Of a DNA stretch of 64,000 nucleotides, positions 1 to 7,546 are shown piece after piece. Each line of letters starts with the position of its first letter. The first letter of the stretch is position 1. This DNA is from Anatilimnocola aggregata (GTDB taxonomy: Bacteria > Planctomycetota > Planctomycetia > Pirellulales > Pirellulaceae): the NCBI RefSeq assembly GCF_007747655.1, contig NZ_CP036274.1, positions 5,394,001 through 5,458,000 of the forward strand. The letters run 5' to 3'. Position numbers and translations under genes: made by a program. Below the pieces are notes generated by a model that was not told where the DNA came from, ran no database searches, and saw only the letters and a program-made list of their open reading frames with translations.

Positions 1-344
1 CGAATCGTCTTCGAAGGGAGGAGCACCGACTCGACCAGTGCTTCATCGGCGATCTCTTTGCCAATTGCCGCCAGGTCCGGCCCCAGCCCATTCTGATTCG
101 CCTGGCCAACAACGTGGCACTTGCCACACGCCATGTGGGGCTGAAAGAAAACCACTGCGCCGCGAATCGCGTCTCCTTCGGTCTTCGCCAGTTTGGCCAA
201 CTCGGCAGCTGGCGTTTGCAGCAGTTCTGCTTCGAGCAGTTGCGCACTGGCAGGTGAAACGGAAAGCACCAATGCCACGATGAGCGCGAAGAACAGAACG
301 ATTCCGCAATGGCGATTAGCGCCGGCAGGCTGGAAACTATTCAT
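1..344 (-). CDS. Exported c-type cytochrome, planctomycete heme-binding type (partial, runs off left edge)
   Basis: The minus-strand frame is open from an ATG at 344 to the window edge, giving about 114 N-terminal residues. It begins with a hydrophobic signal segment (VLFFALIVALVLSVSPASA). A c-type heme site CGKCH follows, inside a stretch resembling the putative heme-binding domain common in Pirellula and Verrucomicrobium (GDAIRGAVVFF, then GLGPDLAAIGKEI, then LLPSKTI). The protein is probably periplasmic and carries electrons; anything beyond the heme domain lies outside the window. It is divergent from the DUF4838 gene, sharing the 345-558 intergenic stretch. No clear Shine-Dalgarno precedes the ATG, so the start is less certain than the domain call. 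Confidence 0.8.
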   Translation of the reverse strand, partial: MNSFQPAGANRHCGIVLFFALIVALVLSVSPASAQLLEAELLQTPAAELAKLAKTEGDAIRGAVVFFQPHMACGKCHVVGQANQNGLGPDLAAIGKEIADEALVESVLLPSKTI

Positions 345-413
345 GAAAGGCTCGGGAGAAGCTCAAGGAGAAGCGGCGAAACAACTGGGTGCAGGTCGCA
401 CCCGGAAAAACGC

Positions 414-462
414 CATCCTAGCAACTTCTGAAATGCGTTTGCATCCACAAGTTGCTAGGATG
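414..462. repeat. Perfect 14-bp inverted repeat with 21-nt loop
   Basis: CATCCTAGCAACTT at 414-427 is matched exactly by its reverse complement at 449-462. It lies between two divergent genes, where neither needs a terminator, and no T-run follows on either strand. It could be an operator, a hairpin in the leader of the DUF4838 transcript, or a small dispersed palindromic repeat. Confidence 0.75.
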
Positions 463-558
463 TAGCCGATCTTCTGCCCCCAACTCCCACCCGCACCAGT
501 GCTGTCCGCAGTTGCAACCTGCGACTGTCAGCAAACCACACCGCCAGGGTCATTTGCG

Positions 559-3500
559 ATGAAGCTTCCGCTCCTGCTGTTCGTTTCGATTTTGGGCCTG
601 GCAAGCCACGCCGCGCAAGCTGCCGATCTCGTGCTGGCCACTGCCGGCAAATGCGAATATCAAATCGTGCTGCCCGATGCGCACCCAAGTCCCGCGGTTG
701 GTGAAGGCTTGCAGCAGACCGCCCGCTTGCTGCAGGTGGCCTTTCAAGCCAATGGCTTTCAAGTGCCGGTCGTCGCAGAAGGCAAACGCGAGATCGGCAA
801 ACCGGCCATCTACTTGGGTAGCACCGACTTTGCTCATCAGCAGAAGATTGATTTCACGAAGCTCACCGGCTGGGGATACGTTCACAAAGTTGCCGGGCGC
901 GATGTCATCATTGCGGGGCGCGACGAGTCTTCGCCGGCCAAGCCAGTTCAAGACCGCCGGCCAACGTGGGATCGCATTGGGACGGCAAAAGGTGTCGTCG
1001 ATTTCCTGCGGCAGTACGTGGGGACGCGATTTCTCTATCCCGATCTCGGCCCTTATGCGCCCATTACAGCAGCGGCCAAAATCGATCTGCTGCAATCTCC
1101 CGCATTCGAATTCCTGCCGATGCCCACCATTGCGGTTCCCGCAGAACTCGACCTGACGAAAATCCCGCTCATCGAATTCAACACGGCGCACCCAGCCCGC
1201 GGCAGCTTCTACGACATTGCCAACAATCGCTTCCCTTTGGTCGATGCCATCTTTGGCGGGCACACGTACGAACGGGCAATTCCCCGCGAACAGTATCGCG
1301 AATCGCACCCCGAGTACTTCGCCCTGATCGGCGGCCAGCGCACTGGCAACGGAACCGGCAACGCGCAGTACTGCATCTCGAATCCGGAAGTGCAAGAGCT
1401 GTTCTATCAAGATCTGATCGTTTCGATCGATCGTGGCTTCAATTCCGTCGATCTCGGCCAGCCCGATGGCTTTCGCGCTTGCCAGTGCGAAAGTTGTGCA
1501 AAGTTGTATGACACTGGAAACGACTGGGGCGAGAAGCTGTGGATTCTGCATCGCAGGCTGGCGGAGCGAGTCAACGAAGCTCGGCCCGGCAAGCTCGTGA
1601 CGATGATGTCATACATTCAGACCGAGCATCCTCCGAAGTCGTTTCAAAAGTTCCCCCCGAACACGCGCATCTTGCTCACCGGGACCAACGACGAAGATAT
1701 CGCGCCCTGGCGCAGCCACGAAGTGCCCGCGGGTTATTCGTCGTACATTTACAACTGGTGCCCGAACCTTGGCACTCGTTACACGCCGATGCGAACCCCG
1801 CGGTACGTCGAGACGCAAGTTCGCCGGCTGAGCCGCAACAAGTTCCAGTCGATCTATCGCGACGGCACCGGCGACCTGTTTGGCTTGGAAGGCCCCGTCT
1901 ATTACACCATGGGCCGCATGTTTGACGATCCAGAGAATCTACAAGCCAAACTGCTCGTGCATGAGTTCTGCGGCGCGGCGTTCGGCAAGTCAGCCCCCTC
2001 GATGCTCGCCTTTTACGACCAGCTGTATCACGGCATCGAGCTCTACTCCGAGTTTTTGGGAACGCGCAACCCGGCCTGGTCGTATCAAAACATTTACGGC
2101 CAACGGCGCAAGTTCCTCACCGATCCGTTTCAATTTCTCGGCTTTCTCTATACACCCAACCTGCTCGGATCGCTGGAGACGCAACTAGCCCAGGCAGAGA
2201 AGAATGCCAACAGCGAGAAGGTAAAGATTCGTCTGGCGGCAGTCCGTCGCGAATTCGATTACCTGAAGGCACTGGCCAAAGTCGTACACTTGCATCATGC
2301 CTATCAGGCACAACCTGATTTGGCGTCGCGCGACCGCTTGCTCACTGCGATCGACGCTCGCAACGCCTTCGTCGATTCGCTCTTTGATGCCGGTGGATCA
2401 CGCCCCAAACCAGCGATGAGTTGGGCGTTTGTGATGTTCCCGCCCCTGGGGCACGACGCCAAGCATCTGCGCCTGGCGCACGATGGCTACCAGGAGCCGT
2501 ATGCCAACTCCCCCATGAATTGGGATACCAAAGCGATGCGACTCGCGCCATTGCCTGGCGCCAAACGGTTGACTGTAAGTATGCAGAAGAATGAGGTCAC
2601 ACTCGATTCACCCCACTGGAAGCAAGCGACGAAACACGACCTGCTTCGTCTGCCAGTCGGTGCGAGCGCCAATCCGACAGCTGCCGTTCGCGCCATGTCC
2701 GACGCAGCTCACCTATATTTGCGAATTGAAGCTGACCGGCCAGTTGGTGCTGCCGATCAGGAGACGTTCGATATCTACCTGGCACCCCCCAGCGGGCGCG
2801 AAGTGACGTATCGGTTTACCGTGGGACTCAAGAGCGATTCAAAACAAGAGGCCGCTAACGGCTTCAATAGCGATCTTCTGGACCCACGCTATGGCCGGTT
2901 CGATCCCGATTGGAATGGGGATTGGAAGTACGAAGCGAAGCTCGATAGCGAGAACTCGAAGTGGATCGGACTCTTAACGATCCCCTTCAAGACGTTGAGT
3001 GTTGAGCCACCCACTGCGGGCACGTTTTGGCGCGGCAACTTCGGTCGGACCCACGTGGCGAGCATGGAGCGCGTCGAGCGCGCACTTTGGTCGGCAAGCG
3101 TCGGCACCAAAGTGCTGGACGACCGGAATGATTTCGGCGAATTGGTTTTCGAAGCAGCTGTGGAGGCTGGCGAGACGAATCCCATGCAGCCCGCCAAGTC
3201 GGCGAACCATGCCTTACGCGAGCTTCGCGAACAGCTTTACACGACCAGTTTCGAGATACCTGCCGATTGGAAGAAGCTGGCCGATACGCAGGCACTACCC
3301 GCCGAGGGTTGGCTGTTTCGCGCCGACCCACTCGAAATCGGTCTGAAAGAAGCGTGGCAACGTGCAGAATTCGTGACCAGCGATTGGCTGCCGCTTCGTG
3401 TCCCGTCGTTTTGGGCAGAGAACGAAGCGGTTGGCAAATATGTCGGCTACGGTTGGCAGCGGACCACGTTCGAAGTTCCGCAGGCCGGGAAGGGGCGCAG

Positions 3501-3753
3501 CGTTCGTTTGCTGTTTGGTTCGGTCGATGAACAAGCCTGGGTCTATCTCAACGGTCACTTGATTGGGGAGCATACGGAGAAGTCCACCCGCAAATCCCTC
3601 AACGAACTGTGGGAAGAGCCCTTCGCGATCGATCTCCCCGCCGAGCACCTCAACCAGACAAAACCGAACGTCCTCACCATCCGCATTCACAACTCCCTGG
3701 CCAACGGCGGCATCTGGCGGCCCGTACTACTGCAAAGTGTGCCCGCCAAGTAG
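559..3753 (+). CDS. DUF4838 family secreted glycoside-hydrolase-like protein with C-terminal carbohydrate-binding domains
   Basis: This predicted periplasmic or secreted protein has about 1064 residues. The frame is open further upstream, but the ATG at 559 starts a classic signal peptide (MKLPLLLFVSILGLASHAAQA), so I chose it. The middle holds the DUF4838 signature: HPEYFALIGGQR, then a Cys/Asn/Pro motif, then QPDGFRACQCESC. DUF4838 proteins are related to alpha-glucuronidase-like TIM-barrel enzymes, but the substrate is unknown. Residues around 700-880 resemble a family-9-like carbohydrate-binding domain. The last 170 or so resemble the jelly-roll sugar-binding domain of GH2 enzymes (VYLNGHLIGEHTE, then NVLTIRIHNS). 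It is the first gene of a long co-directional run, 39 bp before the next. Confidence 0.85.
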   Translation: MKLPLLLFVSILGLASHAAQAADLVLATAGKCEYQIVLPDAHPSPAVGEGLQQTARLLQVAFQANGFQVPVVAEGKREIGKPAIYLGSTDFAHQQKIDFTKLTGWGYVHKVAGRDVIIAGRDESSPAKPVQDRRPTWDRIGTAKGVVDFLRQYVGTRFLYPDLGPYAPITAAAKIDLLQSPAFEFLPMPTIAVPAELDLTKIPLIEFNTAHPARGSFYDIANNRFPLVDAIFGGHTYERAIPREQYRESHPEYFALIGGQRTGNGTGNAQYCISNPEVQELFYQDLIVSIDRGFNSVDLGQPDGFRACQCESCAKLYDTGNDWGEKLWILHRRLAERVNEARPGKLVTMMSYIQTEHPPKSFQKFPPNTRILLTGTNDEDIAPWRSHEVPAGYSSYIYNWCPNLGTRYTPMRTPRYVETQVRRLSRNKFQSIYRDGTGDLFGLEGPVYYTMGRMFDDPENLQAKLLVHEFCGAAFGKSAPSMLAFYDQLYHGIELYSEFLGTRNPAWSYQNIYGQRRKFLTDPFQFLGFLYTPNLLGSLETQLAQAEKNANSEKVKIRLAAVRREFDYLKALAKVVHLHHAYQAQPDLASRDRLLTAIDARNAFVDSLFDAGGSRPKPAMSWAFVMFPPLGHDAKHLRLAHDGYQEPYANSPMNWDTKAMRLAPLPGAKRLTVSMQKNEVTLDSPHWKQATKHDLLRLPVGASANPTAAVRAMSDAAHLYLRIEADRPVGAADQETFDIYLAPPSGREVTYRFTVGLKSDSKQEAANGFNSDLLDPRYGRFDPDWNGDWKYEAKLDSENSKWIGLLTIPFKTLSVEPPTAGTFWRGNFGRTHVASMERVERALWSASVGTKVLDDRNDFGELVFEAAVEAGETNPMQPAKSANHALRELREQLYTTSFEIPADWKKLADTQALPAEGWLFRADPLEIGLKEAWQRAEFVTSDWLPLRVPSFWAENEAVGKYVGYGWQRTTFEVPQAGKGRSVRLLFGSVDEQAWVYLNGHLIGEHTEKSTRKSLNELWEEPFAIDLPAEHLNQTKPNVLTIRIHNSLANGGIWRPVLLQSVPAK

Positions 3754-3792
3754 CGTTCGCTCTTGCTCCTCGACCTGCCCGAGAATCGTGTC

Positions 3793-5364
3793 ATGCTGAA
3801 TGCCACTCTCCCGCTCATCATCGCCTGCGTACTTGTGTTCACGCGCACCGCAGCGGCCGAAGTGTCGATTGTCGAACTCGACGATCGCCTGCGCGTTTCG
3901 ATCGATGGTCAACTCTTCACCGAATGGCGGCATAAGGAGTGGGTTGCACCGTTTCTTTATCCGGTCGTTGGGCCCAACGGCGAAACAGTGACTCGCCACT
4001 TTCCCATGCGGGCCAATGTGCCGGGGGAAGATGCGGATCATCCGTGGCATCGTTCGATTCGCTTTTCGCACAGCGATGTCAATGGCTTCAACTTCTGGTG
4101 GGCGCCGGGCAAAGAGCGGGCAGGGCATACGGCAGAGATCAAGTTAGAACGTATCGAACGGATTACTTCGGGCAAGACTGGCGAAGTGGTCTTTTGGAAT
4201 CAATGGTTGGGGGACGGCAAGATAGTCCTGCGCGAGAAGGTGCGGCTTGCATTTCTTCCGTTAGAGAATTGGCAACTCCTGATGGACTACGACCTCGAAC
4301 TGCAAGCCGCCGATCAGCCCGTGCTCTTTGGCGACAAACGCGATGGCGGGCTGCTGGTGCGTGTTGCCGGCAGCATGAAGGTGGAAGACGAAAAAGGGAA
4401 TAAGTTCCAGGGGTCAATTCTCAATAGCCGCGGCGACCGAAATGCCGACGCCTGGGGCAAGCAGGCCGAATGGGCCGACTATGTTGGTCCCGATGCCAGT
4501 GGTAAGACGGTCGGCATTGCGATGTTCGATCATCCGTCGAATCTGCGTTTCCCTACGCATTGGCACGCGCGAATGTACGGCCTGATTACGGCCAATCGCT
4601 TCGGGACAGATCACTTCAAGGCGAAGTACGACGATCACAAAACAGTCGTCTGTGCTCCTGCTGGCAAAGCCTGCCCTGCTTGCCTTTCGCATTCGGGCGA
4701 TTACACCATTCCCGCGCAAAGCAGCCTCACGCTCAGGCATCGCGTGTACTTTCATCATGGCGATTCCACAGCGGCTAAAGTTGCTGACCAATACCGCGTC
4801 TACACTGCAGATCCTGCAGCGATGTTGGTTCGCCTGCGCGTGCTCCAGCGCGACCGGAAGTGGAAGGAACTCATCGAGCAGTTTGGGACCGAGAACTTTG
4901 AAACCTGGCCCGCTGAAGATGCCAGCGACGCGCTCCATCTCCGTGGTCAGGCCCATTCGATTCTGAAGAACGGCAAGCTTGCCGAAGCTGACTTCAAATC
5001 GGCACTCAAGCTAAATCCGTCAGCAGACCTGGTGCTGCTCAACCTGGCGGACAACTATGCAAATAATCTTGGTAACGAGGAGCAAGCGCTTGCTACGTAT
5101 CGCCAACTTCTGACGAAAACGGGCAAGTCCAACGGCTGGCTGCCGATTCACACCACGATCGCCATCGCTCGCCTGCTGACCGACCAGGTCAAGCCCGACG
5201 AGGCACTGGCCACGCTGCAGCAATATGGAGACATGCCAGGCATGGCACCGGTATGGCGAATCAAGATGCTTCGAGCCTATGGCCATGCCTATGCAGCCCA
5301 AGGCAAAGAACAAGAATCGTTGGCGAAGTTTCGTGAAGCGCTCGAACTCGAATCGCAACCGTAA
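3793..5364 (+). CDS. DUF6807 (PmoA-like) family exported protein with C-terminal TPRs
   Basis: The protein has about 523 residues. The ATG at 3793 gives a signal peptide (LPLIIACVLVFTRTAAA) and is preferred over the upstream in-frame start at 3763. Residues 20-320 carry features of DUF6807, often labelled PmoA family: FLYPVVGPNGETVTRHFPM, DHPWHRSIRFSH, GFNFWW, then HPSNLRFPTHWHARMYGL. The biochemical role of this family is not established; the methane-oxygenase label is historical. The last 180 residues look like tetratricopeptide repeats (GQAHSILKNGKLAEADFKSA), suggesting protein-protein contacts. It lies 39 bp after the DUF4838 gene and 11 bp before the SGNH hydrolase, so the three are probably co-transcribed. 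Confidence 0.8.
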   Translation: MLNATLPLIIACVLVFTRTAAAEVSIVELDDRLRVSIDGQLFTEWRHKEWVAPFLYPVVGPNGETVTRHFPMRANVPGEDADHPWHRSIRFSHSDVNGFNFWWAPGKERAGHTAEIKLERIERITSGKTGEVVFWNQWLGDGKIVLREKVRLAFLPLENWQLLMDYDLELQAADQPVLFGDKRDGGLLVRVAGSMKVEDEKGNKFQGSILNSRGDRNADAWGKQAEWADYVGPDASGKTVGIAMFDHPSNLRFPTHWHARMYGLITANRFGTDHFKAKYDDHKTVVCAPAGKACPACLSHSGDYTIPAQSSLTLRHRVYFHHGDSTAAKVADQYRVYTADPAAMLVRLRVLQRDRKWKELIEQFGTENFETWPAEDASDALHLRGQAHSILKNGKLAEADFKSALKLNPSADLVLLNLADNYANNLGNEEQALATYRQLLTKTGKSNGWLPIHTTIAIARLLTDQVKPDEALATLQQYGDMPGMAPVWRIKMLRAYGHAYAAQGKEQESLAKFREALELESQP

Positions 5365-5375
5365 GGGACCGCCTG

Positions 5376-6137
5376 ATGAAATTCACGTTAAAACTGGTGC
5401 TTGGACTGTTGCTAGCCACCACACTGACGACCGCTGAATCGCGGGGCGAGGGTGATGCCGCACCCAAGCCGCTCAATGTCTTGATGATCGGCAACAGCCA
5501 ATGCCCGACGATTGTCAACAGTCAGTTGATCGACAAGTTGGCTGCCTCAGACAAAGGCGCTCGCCCGATCAAAGTCACGGGTTGCATTAAGGGTGGAGCA
5601 TCCCTTCGCTCGCACTGGGAAGCCGGCACAGGACCAACCACGGCCCGCGGCATGATCGCGGCTGGCCCCTGGGACTTCGTCATGCTGCAAGATATTTACC
5701 ACGTGCAACCAGCCGCCTTTCAACCGTACGCCCGCCAATTTCACGAGGCGATCAAAGCCGCCGGAGCACAAACGGTCCTCTTCGGAACTGCTTCGATTCT
5801 GAGTGACTATCCTGCTGGCTTCGAGCGGTTGCATACAATGCACTTCGCCATGGGGAAAGAACTCAACGTACCGATTGTGGATGCCAGTCAGGCTTACTTT
5901 CGTTACTTCGGCGAAAAGCCATCGAGTGAGAAACTGGAAAGCCTGTTCGCTAAGGACCGCGCCCACCCGGGGTTGCAGGGCTCGTATCTCTACTCGTGCG
6001 GAATCTACAGCGTGCTCACTGGCCGCAGCCCGGTGGGGCTCGCTGCACCAGAAGCCATTCCCAGCGATGTGGCCAAAGCGTTGCAAGAAACCGCGTGGGC
6101 TCAATATCAAGAAACCACTGCTGAGCTGAAAAAGTAG
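5376..6137 (+). CDS. Exported SGNH/GDSL-like hydrolase
   Basis: The protein has 253 residues and a signal peptide (LKLVLGLLLATTLTTAESRG). Block I is a GNSQ variant with the likely nucleophile Ser41 in VLMIGNSQ. The block V pair is Asp194 and His197 in AKDRAHPGL. The block III asparagine is not obvious; the corresponding strand reads FVMLQDIYH. SGNH enzymes are esterases, lipases or carbohydrate deacetylases. Between a glycosidase-like gene and a ceramidase-like gene, a deacylase or deacetylase role on a complex substrate is plausible but inferred. It is 11 bp from the upstream gene and 29 bp from the downstream gene. Confidence 0.8.
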   Translation: MKFTLKLVLGLLLATTLTTAESRGEGDAAPKPLNVLMIGNSQCPTIVNSQLIDKLAASDKGARPIKVTGCIKGGASLRSHWEAGTGPTTARGMIAAGPWDFVMLQDIYHVQPAAFQPYARQFHEAIKAAGAQTVLFGTASILSDYPAGFERLHTMHFAMGKELNVPIVDASQAYFRYFGEKPSSEKLESLFAKDRAHPGLQGSYLYSCGIYSVLTGRSPVGLAAPEAIPSDVAKALQETAWAQYQETTAELKK

Positions 6138-6166
6138 GGATTAGCATTCACGGAATTGAGAGTTCG

Positions 6167-7510
6167 ATGAAGAACAACTTCGTTGTTACCGTTTTTGTAA
6201 TTTCAATCGTGCTGGTCTCAGGCAGCTTGGCAGTCGCTGCCGACGCGCCAACGTTCTCAGCTGGGACCGCCAAAGTCGAGATCACGCCTGCCGAAGAGAC
6301 TGCCGTCAATTTGGTTGGTCAACGGCTGAATCTCCGCGATCCCCTCTTTGCCCGCGTGCTCGTGCTAAAAGACGAAAAGATCTCACTCGCCATTGTCTCC
6401 GTCGATTTGATCGTCTTTTCATCACACAAAGTCATTGCCGAAGCGAAGGCCAAGTGGGGTATCGATCATGTCATCCTCTCTGCCACCCATACGCATGCCG
6501 GCATGGCTCCGCGTGGTCTCATCATCAAGCCCCCCGCAGCGCCCGATTGGACCCGCAGTGGCAAAGCACCGGCCGACTCCGTCGATTGGCCTGCTCTCTC
6601 TGCCGATCCGTGGTATGCCGAAACTGAAACCAAGATCATCGCAGCGATTGGCCAGGCGATGCAGAATCGGTTTGCCGCGCGAATCGTCGCCGGCAAAGGT
6701 CCCTTCACAAGCGCTTACATGGCACACAATCGGCGGCTCGTTCGCGATGGACGAGTGACCGCGTTTTGGGAGAATCCCGACCGGCGACCGACGCAGCCCA
6801 TCGACCCCACGGTGGGTGTAATCCGCATCGAAGACCTGGCGGGCAAACCGCGCGCGATGGCGGTGCATTACGCCTGCCATCCGGTGACCCTCATGGGGGC
6901 CGGTGTCGTCTCGCGCGATTTTCCGGGAGCGATGGTCGACTATCTCGAAGAGCAACTGGGCAAAGATTGCCTGGCGATGTTCCTGCAAGGAGCGCAAGGA
7001 GACCTCGATCCGTATGATCTGCACAATCTTCGTGGCGAGAATCGCTTTAACATTGCGCGGCAGGCGGGCATCTCGCTCGCCAAGGGCGCACTTCACGTTG
7101 CGGCCGAGTTGAAGTCCACAGCCAGCGCCAAGCCTCCACGAATTCAAGCCAAGGAAAGCCTGCTCACCATCCCACACCGCAGCGGCAACGCCACCACCGA
7201 TGTAGGTCTGCTCACGGTCGTAATCAATGGCGATCTCGCCTTGGTGGCAATCCCTGGCGAGCCGTTCATTCAGCATCAGTTGGATTTAACGGCGAAGTCG
7301 CCGGTCGCCAACACATTCATCCTGGGCCTGGCTTATCATGGACGAGGAACTCCGTTTGTCGTTTACATTCCTACCGTGCAAGCGGTGAAGGAAGGTGGCT
7401 ACGGCGCGACCGAGTGCAGCTTTCTGGCTGCCGATGCCGGCCAGCGGATGGTCGACGAAGCAGTCAGCCAGATTCAGGCACTGGTCGGCGAAGCGGTAGT
7501 ACCAAAATAG
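6167..7510 (+). CDS. Neutral/alkaline non-lysosomal ceramidase-like exported hydrolase
   Basis: The protein has 447 residues and a signal peptide ending near residue 25. The N-terminal domain matches the neutral ceramidase family: AGTAKVEITP near residue 32, then VILSATHTHAGM with His108 and His110 as likely zinc ligands, then VHYACHPVTLMG. Many bacterial members lack the full C-terminal immunoglobulin-like domain of true ceramidases, and this one is short (family enzymes are often 650-750 residues). Amidase activity is therefore likely but ceramide as substrate is not assured. It lies in the secreted-enzyme operon, 36 bp before the DUF1549 cytochrome. Confidence 0.83.
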   Translation: MKNNFVVTVFVISIVLVSGSLAVAADAPTFSAGTAKVEITPAEETAVNLVGQRLNLRDPLFARVLVLKDEKISLAIVSVDLIVFSSHKVIAEAKAKWGIDHVILSATHTHAGMAPRGLIIKPPAAPDWTRSGKAPADSVDWPALSADPWYAETETKIIAAIGQAMQNRFAARIVAGKGPFTSAYMAHNRRLVRDGRVTAFWENPDRRPTQPIDPTVGVIRIEDLAGKPRAMAVHYACHPVTLMGAGVVSRDFPGAMVDYLEEQLGKDCLAMFLQGAQGDLDPYDLHNLRGENRFNIARQAGISLAKGALHVAAELKSTASAKPPRIQAKESLLTIPHRSGNATTDVGLLTVVINGDLALVAIPGEPFIQHQLDLTAKSPVANTFILGLAYHGRGTPFVVYIPTVQAVKEGGYGATECSFLAADAGQRMVDEAVSQIQALVGEAVVPK

Positions 7511-7546
7511 TAACGGCAGGCTATTGCGCAATACGGCTGGGCGATC

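Noticed and set aside
550-1551. Minus-strand open frame of 333 codons
   Set aside because: It is antisense to the DUF4838 gene and has only shadow composition.
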